A stretch of DNA of 6,041 bases from Armatimonadota bacterium (GTDB taxonomy: Bacteria > Armatimonadota > UBA5829): assembly GCA_023474015.1 (NCBI GenBank), contig JAMCYN010000083.1, positions 1 to 6,041 on the forward strand, given 5' to 3'. The notes beneath the pieces were generated by a model that did not search any database, had not been told where the DNA came from, and worked only from the letters and a program-made list of their open reading frames with translations. Shown here one piece after another: positions 1 to 5,425 of this stretch; the first letter of the stretch is position 1; each line of letters begins with the position of its first letter. The position numbers were made by a program, and so were the translations under genes.

Positions 1-2259
1 GTGGTATTTCTCAGCACACCCCAGCTTCAGCGCGTCGTCAATTCTTGTCCAAGGCCGTTCGTGCTGATAAACGAGCGAGAACTCAGCGTCCTCAGGAGAG
101 GATTGACCAAGGATGGCTGGAAGAAGAGTCTCTACCTGCAGCCCGCGCCGGAGCATCACGGTATCTACGTCGGCGCCGGATTGCTGTCAATCGCCAATCA
201 GTGGCTGGATGCTGAGATTGTGGTTCCTGAAGCTGGGTGCCGCCAGCGACATCGTGAGCTGGCGACCGCGGCACTTTCGCTGGCACTGGTATACGGCATT
301 GAAAAAGATAGGGCTTATGCCGAAAAAGCCGCTCAGGTTCTTTTGGAGTATGCTGAGAAATACCACGGAGGACGGGCAGAAGGTGCGCCGGATATGTTCG
401 AGAACTCGGTATGCGAGGCATCATGGGCACTGCCCCTCGCGCAAGCCTACGACCTTATCTACTACTCCAGGATTATCGGCGACGAAGACAAAGAGCAGAT
501 TGAGCAGGGTCTATTCAGACCCGTGGCGGACCGGCTTTCTGACTGGGACGTCCGGGGAAGCGCCGGGGCATGGCGGATAGCGGCCGTTGGAGTCATCGGA
601 TTTTCAATCAAGGACGCGGATATAGTGGGTTACGCACTGGAGGGCTCACGGTGCTGGATGTTAAGCCAGCTCGAGGAAGATGGGCTTATGATAGAGTCGT
701 CCATCTCTTCCCATTTCGACGCCCTTTCCGCGTTGGTTCACCTCGCCGAGGCTTGCCACAGGACTGGAATCAATATCTATGGATTCGAGGCGGGTCTGGG
801 CAAATCCTTAAATGCGATGTTCAACGCTCCGCTAAATTATGCGTATCCGTCATTCAGGCTGCCCGCTATCGGCGATGCCCCTTGGCACTCGTTCATTCCG
901 CTGGATCTCTATGAGATAGCTTTTCGGCGTTGGAGCGAGTCGTCGTTCGCATGGGTACTCAAGCGCGGCTACACGTTTGGCGCCGCGCCTATCAACCAGG
1001 ACCAGCGAGAGAACATACAACAGTTTATGCGAACGTCGTTTTACGCGTTCCTGTTCGGCAGGGACCTGCCAGGAAAGTCCACGCCGCCGACATTCAAGAG
1101 CCAGGATTCCACCAGCCTGGGGCTGGTCTGCCTCAGGAACGGCAGCGAAGTGATGATGACTGTGAACTATGGCCCGCATAAAAACCGGGGCCACCTTGAC
1201 AAGCCGGGCTTCACGTTTTATGCAAATGATGAACTGCTCGTAGCGGACTACGGTATGCCGGCGCGGGAAGCCTCGGCCGAGGACTGGTATTGCCAGACTC
1301 ACTCGCACAACACTATTCTCGTTGATGGCAAGTCCCAGGACCCCGCCATCCGCTGCGAAGTGAGGATACGCTGCTACGGATCATCGTTCCAGGGAGTGGT
1401 CTGCGAGGCGTCGGACTCCTATCCGGGAGTCACCCACTTTCGAAGGGTTGCTATGCTGGGTAATATCTGCTTGATCGTCGACAATCTCATATCGGAGGAG
1501 GAGCATCAATACGACTGGCTCTTTCACTGCGAGGGCGAGCCTTCTCTGAACGAGAACTTTGAGCCGATTGAGGGCGTTTTCGACGATAGCCATCCGGCAA
1601 TTGTTGGCGGACGGGCATTTCGCATGCCGGACGAATTGCGTGTTGACTGGAAGTGCTCGAACGGCGACCTGGCCATGGCTATGTGGTTGCGCCCGGGCTA
1701 CGGAGAATTCATGCTCGGCACGTGTCCAGCCGAGACAACCGACCGGAAAGTGCCCCTTTTAACGTGTCGGCAGCGCTGCCGGGAGGCGGCGTTCGTAACG
1801 GCGCTGGTTCCCACTCGGCCCGGCGAGGATGTGGGCGTGACCAGGGAGGGGTCCGTTATCGTCGTGAAGGCCGGTGACGCGGTGGATTACATCCACATAA
1901 GCAGAATCGGTGAATGCGACGACGATAGCTTTCATACGGACGCCAGGATCGGAGCCGTGCGGACGCGTGGCGGCGAAGTATACGCTGTTGCCATCTTCAG
2001 GGGCTCCAGGCTCGTCTGGAACAACCAGCTTCTGCTTGAATGTCCGCCGGAAGCTCAGTGTGTCGAGGTCACCTTTGATGATAAAGGGCCTCGGGTCTAC
2101 TATGGCGGCATGGCAACAGGAACGCTCAAGTTGAGAACCACCTCGAGAATGGCCCGTATCAATGGTATTCGAGGCTTGGGCTCGACTGCCGATGGGATCG
2201 CCGTGTTCCGCATCACACCCCAGATGATCGATTCGGACGAGTCACGGCCCAGCATCTAA
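1..2259 (+). CDS. Heparinase II/III-like polysaccharide lyase family protein (5' end uncertain)
   Basis: This 752-residue frame resembles heparinase II/III and related alginate lyases, which cleave uronic-acid polysaccharides by beta-elimination. Residues 1-340 look like the alpha/alpha-toroid domain, with helical W/A-rich stretches (about 130-260) and a DG...E.S motif at 227-234 followed by H238. Residues 370-650 look like the beta-sandwich domain, with the family signatures GPH...GHLDK (391-401, H393 and H398), ADYG (415-418), W429-Y430 and SHNTILVDGKSQ (435-446). Oddities: the toroid N-H pair expected just before the helix around W191 reads S187-A188, and the Tyr expected before H238 is S237, so the classical catalytic set may be altered. 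The frame opens with GTG at base 1; no upstream sequence is visible, so the true start may lie outside, and no signal peptide can be seen. The exact substrate cannot be read from sequence. Stop TAA at 2257-2259, directly followed by a repeat hairpin. Family assignment is confident; catalytic activity is not. Confidence 0.85.
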   Translation: MVFLSTPQLQRVVNSCPRPFVLINERELSVLRRGLTKDGWKKSLYLQPAPEHHGIYVGAGLLSIANQWLDAEIVVPEAGCRQRHRELATAALSLALVYGIEKDRAYAEKAAQVLLEYAEKYHGGRAEGAPDMFENSVCEASWALPLAQAYDLIYYSRIIGDEDKEQIEQGLFRPVADRLSDWDVRGSAGAWRIAAVGVIGFSIKDADIVGYALEGSRCWMLSQLEEDGLMIESSISSHFDALSALVHLAEACHRTGINIYGFEAGLGKSLNAMFNAPLNYAYPSFRLPAIGDAPWHSFIPLDLYEIAFRRWSESSFAWVLKRGYTFGAAPINQDQRENIQQFMRTSFYAFLFGRDLPGKSTPPTFKSQDSTSLGLVCLRNGSEVMMTVNYGPHKNRGHLDKPGFTFYANDELLVADYGMPAREASAEDWYCQTHSHNTILVDGKSQDPAIRCEVRIRCYGSSFQGVVCEASDSYPGVTHFRRVAMLGNICLIVDNLISEEEHQYDWLFHCEGEPSLNENFEPIEGVFDDSHPAIVGGRAFRMPDELRVDWKCSNGDLAMAMWLRPGYGEFMLGTCPAETTDRKVPLLTCRQRCREAAFVTALVPTRPGEDVGVTREGSVIVVKAGDAVDYIHISRIGECDDDSFHTDARIGAVRTRGGEVYAVAIFRGSRLVWNNQLLLECPPEAQCVEVTFDDKGPRVYYGGMATGTLKLRTTSRMARINGIRGLGSTADGIAVFRITPQMIDSDESRPSI

Positions 2260-2343
2260 ATGTAGAATTAAGAATGTAGAATGAAGAATGGGGAAGGGAT
2301 TCCGTTCCCTTCATTCTTCATTCTTCATTCTTAATTCTGCATT
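2259..2343. repeat. Long inverted repeat built from 7-bp direct repeats (hairpin)
   Basis: The left arm (2261-2290) pairs with the right arm (2312-2341) over 30 positions with one mismatch and one G-U pair. A GGG bulge (2291-2293) and an inner stem AAGGGA (2294-2299) / TCCCTT (2306-2311) close a 6-nt loop. Each arm is a run of heptads: GTAGAAT, TAAGAAT, GTAGAAT, GAAGAAT at 2262-2289, and ATTCTTC, ATTCTTC, ATTCTTA, ATTCTGC, ATTCTCC at 2313-2347. It begins at the stop codon of the heparinase-like gene. No T-run follows, so it is not a standard Rho-independent terminator. Transcribed, it would form a very stable 3'-end stem that could protect or terminate the mRNA. It looks like a dispersed intergenic repeat element; that is inference. 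Confidence 0.85.
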
Positions 2344-2456
2344 CTCCATTTCCCCCGTATCTTTGCCTGTTTCCGGTCAAAACCGGCAATTCCACCTGCC
2401 GCTGTAGGGCACGATGGCACGCCATATGCCGAGCTTATTATTGGAGCCTGCAGCTC

Positions 2457-2463
2457 GAGGTGG
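2457..2463 (+). promoter_or_regulatory. Ribosome binding site deciding the glycosidase start
   Basis: GAGGTGG ends 5 nt before ATG 2469 (8 nt from the end of its GAGG core). It overlaps the alternative GTG at 2460, which has only a GGAG at 2443-2446, 13 nt away. This favours ATG 2469, which also gives a compact signal peptide. Confidence 0.6.
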
Positions 2464-2468
2464 ATGCC

Positions 2469-3344
2469 ATGATCAGGAACTTGTGTAGTCTGTTTATTGT
2501 CTGGCTGATGTTGGCTGGAGCGTGTTCCGCGTCAAGCATCGCATATTCCAAGGTGAAAGTCGGTCGGACCGTCGCGCACGTCGTCACGGCTGACTTGACG
2601 AATCGTGAAGTCAGGGTGTCGGTGGAGCTTGCCAGGGGCGGCGCGGGAAGACAGGAACCGTTCAAATCGATGATCGGGCGCGCCCGTCCTGCCGCCGCGA
2701 TAACGGGCACGTTCTTCGATACCCGAACGCTGATACCCACGGGCGACATTGCGGTCTTCGGCACCGTCGTGCACTTCGGCTGCATAGGCTCGGCGCTGTG
2801 CATCGATTCGAACAACGTGCCAACCATGGTCCCGCTGCGCGCCGGAAGGCAGTGCAGGTGGATGGGTTACGAAACGGTTCTGTGCGCGGGCCCGACGTTG
2901 ATTTCCCAAGGCCGCACCGCCATCGCGCTCAAGCGGGAGGGCTTCCGACGCTCACTGTGCGCGCCCGCCAGGCGAACCGCCGTCGGTATTACTAGGTCCG
3001 GCAAGCTGCTTATCGTGGCCGTGAATCGCCGCGCGTCGCTGCATGAGGTTGCGAGGCTGATGCTGAAGCTCAACGCGAAGGACGCAGTCTGTCTCGACGG
3101 TGGATCGTCCACAGCGTTCTATTATCAGGGCAGATACTTTGCGACTCCAGGCCGCCGACTGACCAACTGCCTGGTTGTTTACTCGAGCACATCAAACTAC
3201 AACGCCGCCAAAACCGCGCTTGCTCCCGCAAGTTGTTTTGCGGCGGCGCCCAGCTACAAGCCGTTTCGCCTCTCGGATATCATCACCAAAATTCCTATCG
3301 CATCCTACGCGGTCGTTGCGCCTGCTATCCAGCAAGCCCGATAG
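2469..3344 (+). CDS. Secreted NAGPA-type (DUF2233) phosphodiester glycosidase family protein
   Basis: This 291-residue protein (ATG 2469; GTG 2460 would add three residues) belongs to the family of the mammalian uncovering enzyme, which hydrolyses sugar-phosphate phosphodiesters; bacterial members are mostly exported and act on cell-envelope or exopolysaccharide glycans. Residues 1-21 form a signal peptide: M-I-R-N, then a hydrophobic core (L5-A18). Cleavage could be near A21; C19 follows L-A-G-A, which is only a poor lipobox. Family signatures are ITGTFFD (78-84, where the usual NG.FF has T in place of N), a GPTLISQG strand, the ARRTAVGIT strand, and the hallmark LDGGSSTAFYY (209-219), followed by RRLTNCLVVY, which ends the domain. 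The last 45 residues look like a low-complexity tail. Unusually Cys-rich for the family, so disulfides are possible. It follows the heparinase-like gene after 209 bp and may share a glycan-processing role (inference). Exact substrate unknown. Confidence 0.82.
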   Translation: MIRNLCSLFIVWLMLAGACSASSIAYSKVKVGRTVAHVVTADLTNREVRVSVELARGGAGRQEPFKSMIGRARPAAAITGTFFDTRTLIPTGDIAVFGTVVHFGCIGSALCIDSNNVPTMVPLRAGRQCRWMGYETVLCAGPTLISQGRTAIALKREGFRRSLCAPARRTAVGITRSGKLLIVAVNRRASLHEVARLMLKLNAKDAVCLDGGSSTAFYYQGRYFATPGRRLTNCLVVYSSTSNYNAAKTALAPASCFAAAPSYKPFRLSDIITKIPIASYAVVAPAIQQAR

Positions 3345-3411
3345 GCTCGCTATCAATGTGCCGAAATATCCACAAATATGAAGGACTGCGTTATCGAAAC
3401 GCGGAAGTAAC

Positions 3412-3466
3412 AGCCAAGTAGTCAATGCCTCGTGAACCAAAGTTCCCGAAACGACGCAACTTGGCT
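3412..3466. promoter_or_regulatory. Inverted repeat upstream of the sigma-54 promoter, possible activator site
   Basis: AGCCAAGT (3412-3419) and ACTTGGCT (3459-3466) are exact reverse complements separated by 39 bp. They lie about 35-90 bp upstream of the -24 element, within the range where sigma-54 enhancer-binding proteins bind. An 8-bp match at this spacing could be chance, so the regulatory role is tentative. Confidence 0.3.
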
Positions 3467-3481
3467 TTCGACCTGTCATTT

Positions 3482-3500
3482 TTGCTGAGCTTTACAGCAA
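3482..3500. promoter_or_regulatory. Short dyad adjacent to the sigma-54 promoter
   Basis: TTGCTG (3482-3487) and CAGCAA (3495-3500) are perfect reverse complements around a 7-bp centre (AGCTTTA), ending at the base before the TGGCAC of the promoter. It could be an operator. It is unlikely to be a terminator for the upstream glycosidase gene because no T-run follows directly and the stem is short. Confidence 0.3.
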
Positions 3501-3516
3501 TGGCACACTTTTTGCA
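3501..3516 (+). promoter_or_regulatory. Sigma-54 (RpoN) -24/-12 promoter
   Basis: TGGCACACTTTTTGCA matches the sigma-54 consensus TGGCACG-N4-TTGCW at all positions but the seventh. The invariant GG (3502-3503) and GC (3514-3515) are exactly 10 bp apart. The predicted transcript start is about 3526-3528, giving a leader of about 60 nt before ATG 3587. The location, in a 242-bp gap upstream of a gene with a strong ribosome binding site, supports it being real. Transcription would need RpoN and an AAA+ enhancer-binding activator, neither encoded in this window. Confidence 0.75.
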
Positions 3517-3572
3517 ATAAACATATTGGATGGCTGATTTCGTTTAGCTCACCAAGCATTTCCTACTTACGC

Positions 3573-3578
3573 AGGAGG
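3573..3578 (+). promoter_or_regulatory. Strong ribosome binding site of the receiver-PilZ gene
   Basis: AGGAGG, a perfect anti-Shine-Dalgarno match, lies 8 nt before ATG 3587 and fixes that start. Confidence 0.85.
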
Positions 3579-3586
3579 CTCCACGC

Positions 3587-4594
3587 ATGGTCACGAAGGG
3601 CAGTGTGCTCGTCGTAGACGATGAGATCAACCTGTGCCGCATTCTCGGGGCGAAGCTGACAAAAAGCGGTTACAGTGTTGTGGCTGTGCACGACGGCCTG
3701 CAGGCAGTTGAGAAGGTTCGTGAATCCGACTTCGATGTAGTTCTTCTGGACCTCATTCTTCCGAAGATGGATGGTTTGACTGCGCTGGCAGAAATTCGCG
3801 GCATGCGAAGTGCATTACCTATCATCGTTATGACGGCTTGTGAAAACGCCGAGGCTATGGCCCAGGCGAGGAATTACGGCGTGTCCGCCTACGTCAACAA
3901 GCCGTTCGACCTCGATAACCTGGTGACGCTGGTATCCGACACCTCGCTGTCGGACGCCTCCGGCCGACATAAGAGACTGCCCACCGCCACCGTACTCTTC
4001 GGCAAGGATCAGCCGGTCACGCTCGAAATACAGAACGGCTCCCACTCAGGTGTCTACTACGGCAGGATATTCGACAAGGACGACTGCACGCTGTCGGTGC
4101 TCGTGCCCCAAATGGACGGCGAGACCGCGGAGATCAAGCCACGCTGCTCCGTGAGGGTCGGCCTGGCGGCGATGGACGCCTACTACAGCTTTACCACCCA
4201 CCTCTTGAGAATAGGCGCATTCGCGGAACGAGTCCTCGTGCTCGACAAGCCGGGCGTCATCTACAGAGCGCAGCGCCGGGAGGGCCCCAGGTTTGCCATT
4301 CATCTTCCGGTTTCGTATGCGCCTTATAAAGATGGCGATGACGCAGTAGAGTTCAAAGAGGGTGAGACCAGGGATCTGAGCCTGGGAGGGGTGGCTATGG
4401 TTGTCCCGGAAGAGGTACTGCCCGGCGAAATGTTGAAGGTCGAGATCCGACCGGCAACCGAGGGTGATCGGATCAGCGCCGTGGCGCATGTGCTGCGCTC
4501 GAAGCGAAGCGACATTCCGGGTGAGTCGGGCTACATTTTGGGCTGTCGGTTCACGCAGGTTGAGGATACCCTCCGCAAGCTGCTCGGTTCCTAA
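3587..4594 (+). CDS. Response regulator receiver domain fused to YcgR-like N-domain and PilZ domain
   Basis: This 335-residue cytoplasmic protein has three parts. Residues 5-120 are a complete CheY-like receiver: acidic pair D11-D12, phosphoacceptor D55 in LLDLILPKMDG, T83, and K105 before P106-F107. Residues 130-222 look like the beta-barrel N-domain that precedes PilZ in YcgR-type proteins. Residues 226-335 are a PilZ domain with both c-di-GMP-binding motifs intact: RxxxR at R231-R235 and DxSxxG at D263-G268. There is no DNA-binding output domain. Known behaviour of these families suggests that phosphorylation and c-di-GMP are both read to alter motility, pili or exopolysaccharide secretion through protein contacts; which one is not evident. 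No partner histidine kinase is in the window. The start is set by AGGAGG 8 nt upstream and expression probably comes from the sigma-54 promoter at 3501-3516. The stop TAA overlaps the stop of the converging TetR gene, and a terminator follows at once. Confidence 0.9.
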   Translation: MVTKGSVLVVDDEINLCRILGAKLTKSGYSVVAVHDGLQAVEKVRESDFDVVLLDLILPKMDGLTALAEIRGMRSALPIIVMTACENAEAMAQARNYGVSAYVNKPFDLDNLVTLVSDTSLSDASGRHKRLPTATVLFGKDQPVTLEIQNGSHSGVYYGRIFDKDDCTLSVLVPQMDGETAEIKPRCSVRVGLAAMDAYYSFTTHLLRIGAFAERVLVLDKPGVIYRAQRREGPRFAIHLPVSYAPYKDGDDAVEFKEGETRDLSLGGVAMVVPEEVLPGEMLKVEIRPATEGDRISAVAHVLRSKRSDIPGESGYILGCRFTQVEDTLRKLLGS

Positions 4595-5229
4595 GCGCCT
4601 CTCTTGGCGCCTTTTTCAAACAGTTCCACCGCCACTTCGGCGATACCCGCAAGCGAACTTCCGGATAATACGGCTTCGTCCACCAGGGCGGCCACCATGC
4701 CATGCAGTGCACGAACGGCGATGTGCGCATCGATCTCACGGTAATGGGTCTGGAGCATTCCCTTGCGGATTATCCGTTCAGAGACAAGCACAGTGGCGGC
4801 GCGGCGCCGATCCAGCAGGCTCGCTTGCGCGTCGGGTGACAGTTCCAGGCCGGCCAGGCCTCGTCCGTCAAGCAGTAGTGAGACCATCCCGGGATGCTCC
4901 TCGAAGAATGACAACTGCGCCCCTATCACTGACTTGAGCGCAACCCTCGCATCTTCCGGCGATCGATCGACGGCCCGCGCCACGCATTTCTCCATCTCGT
5001 CGATAGCTTTCTCCAGCACGGCCTGTACGATATCGGCCTTCGTTTTGAAATACAGGTAGAACGTGCCCTTGGCGATCCCCGCCCTGGCGGCAATCTCATC
5101 CACTGACGGCGCGTCGCATCCATGCTCTTCAAACAACTCAAGGGCCGTGGCGACGAGTTCCTCCCTAAGCTGCTGTTTACGCCGCTCTTTCCACGAGTTT
5201 TGAGGCTGCGCTATAATGTCATCAGGCAT
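4591..5229 (-). CDS. TetR/AcrR-family transcriptional regulator
   Basis: A 212-residue protein typical in length for TetR repressors. After a basic N-terminus (K14-E15-R16-R17-K18), residues 25-65 form the DNA-binding domain: helix 1 LVATALELFEEHG, then SVDEIAARAGIAKGTFYLYF (42-61), the classical TetR helix-turn-helix with the G-T-F-Y-x-Y-F recognition helix, followed by KTKAD. The remainder is an all-helical ligand and dimer domain whose inducer cannot be read from sequence. Start ATG 5227-5229 is chosen because GGAGG (complement of 5238-5242) lies 8 nt upstream; an in-frame ATG at 5265 would add 12 residues and would bury that site inside the gene. It diverges from the metallo-hydrolase gene across 130 bp and so may repress it and itself (inference). 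Its stop codon overlaps that of the converging receiver-PilZ gene. Confidence 0.92.
   Translation of the reverse strand: MPDDIIAQPQNSWKERRKQQLREELVATALELFEEHGCDAPSVDEIAARAGIAKGTFYLYFKTKADIVQAVLEKAIDEMEKCVARAVDRSPEDARVALKSVIGAQLSFFEEHPGMVSLLLDGRGLAGLELSPDAQASLLDRRRAATVLVSERIIRKGMLQTHYREIDAHIAVRALHGMVAALVDEAVLSGSSLAGIAEVAVELFEKGAKRGA
4595..4616 (+). terminator. Rho-independent terminator of the receiver-PilZ gene
   Basis: Stem GCGCC (4595-4599) / GGCGC (4606-4610) with loop TCTCTT, then CTTTTT at 4611-4616. It starts immediately after the TAA of the + strand gene and lies wholly within the last codons of the TetR gene on the other strand. On the minus strand the hairpin is preceded by A residues and lacks a T-run, so it should act only on + strand transcripts. 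Confidence 0.6.
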
Positions 5230-5237
5230 GCTCGGTT

Positions 5238-5242
5238 CCTCC
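5238..5242 (-). promoter_or_regulatory. Ribosome binding site of the TetR gene
   Basis: CCTCC on the + strand reads GGAGG on the minus strand, 8 nt upstream of ATG 5227-5229. It decides between that start and the more distant ATG at 5265. Confidence 0.7.
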
Positions 5243-5297
5243 GTATACCTCAATGCACAGTTCAACAGCGGTTGCCGACAATCCTCTTGGGTAAGGA

Positions 5298-5326
5298 TGG
5301 AAACGGCGGCCTGAGTCTGCTAAACT
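5298..5326 (+). promoter_or_regulatory. Candidate sigma-70-type promoter for the metallo-hydrolase gene
   Basis: TGGAAA (5298-5303), a 17-bp spacer and TAAACT (5321-5326), preceded by a TGC that would make an extended -10. Each hexamer matches about four of six consensus bases. It sits in the 130-bp divergent gap, about 35 bp before ATG 5360. A TetR operator would be expected nearby, but I could not identify a convincing palindrome. Confidence 0.3.
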
Positions 5327-5359
5327 TGAGCGTTTATTTCACTTTGGGAGCAATGCGCG

Positions 5360-5425
5360 ATGAATCCAAGTGACATTCTGATCTCATTTTCACTTGCGCT
5401 CTACAGCCAGTGGTTCTACCACAAG
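5360..5425 (+). pseudogene. Displaced N-terminal fragment of the metallo-hydrolase gene
   Basis: ATG 5360 has a good ribosome binding site (GGGAG at 5346-5350, 9 nt away) and reads MNPSDILISFSLALYSQWFY then HK up to 5425. This looks like the first strands of an RNase Z-like metallo-hydrolase, in which an A-L-Y-S-x-W-F/I-Y-Y stretch near the start is, as I recall, followed by a D-x-G-E-G motif. Past this point the frame runs into unrelated residues and stops with TGA about 100 nt on. The body of the protein continues in a different frame from about 5425. The D-x-G-E-G segment is absent from all three frames, so a small internal deletion of 3n+1 bases seems more likely than a single-base indel. 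It may be a real mutation or a sequencing or assembly error. Confidence 0.5.

Noticed and set aside
850..1308. A 152-codon minus strand open frame inside the heparinase-like gene
   Set aside because: It is antisense to clear family motifs (GPH...GHLDK, SHNT) and has no ribosome binding site or recognisable protein features.
2373..2386. CCGGT/ACCGG hairpin between the lyase and glycosidase genes as a terminator
   Set aside because: It is a 5-bp stem without a following T-run; too weak to call.
2414..2441. ATGGC-AC-GCCAT dyad and TATTAT as operator and -10 for the glycosidase gene
   Set aside because: No matching -35 lies at the right distance from TATTAT, and the dyad is short, so neither can be supported.
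2460..2468. GTG 2460 as start of the phosphodiester glycosidase
   Set aside because: The GAGGTGG site overlaps this codon and is correctly spaced for ATG 2469, which also gives a cleaner signal peptide.
3340..3402. Small stems GATAG/CTATC (3340-3354) and GCGTT/AACGC (3388-3402) as terminators of the glycosidase gene
   Set aside because: Each is only 5 bp with no T-run, within the range expected by chance.
4046..4489. A 147-codon minus strand open frame inside the receiver-PilZ gene
   Set aside because: It is antisense to the PilZ motifs and shows no domain signature.
5230..5265. ATG at 5265 as start of the TetR gene (12 extra residues)
   Set aside because: GGAGG is placed 8 nt before ATG 5227-5229 and would lie inside the gene if the longer form were used.
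5353..5373. TGA 5371-5373 as a recoded (selenocysteine or reassigned) codon joining ATG 5353 to the metallo-hydrolase frame
   Set aside because: The residues after the TGA do not resemble the family N-terminus, ATG 5353 is only 2 nt from the Shine-Dalgarno, and the frame from ATG 5360 fits better. The absence of TGA among the four visible stops is too small a sample.
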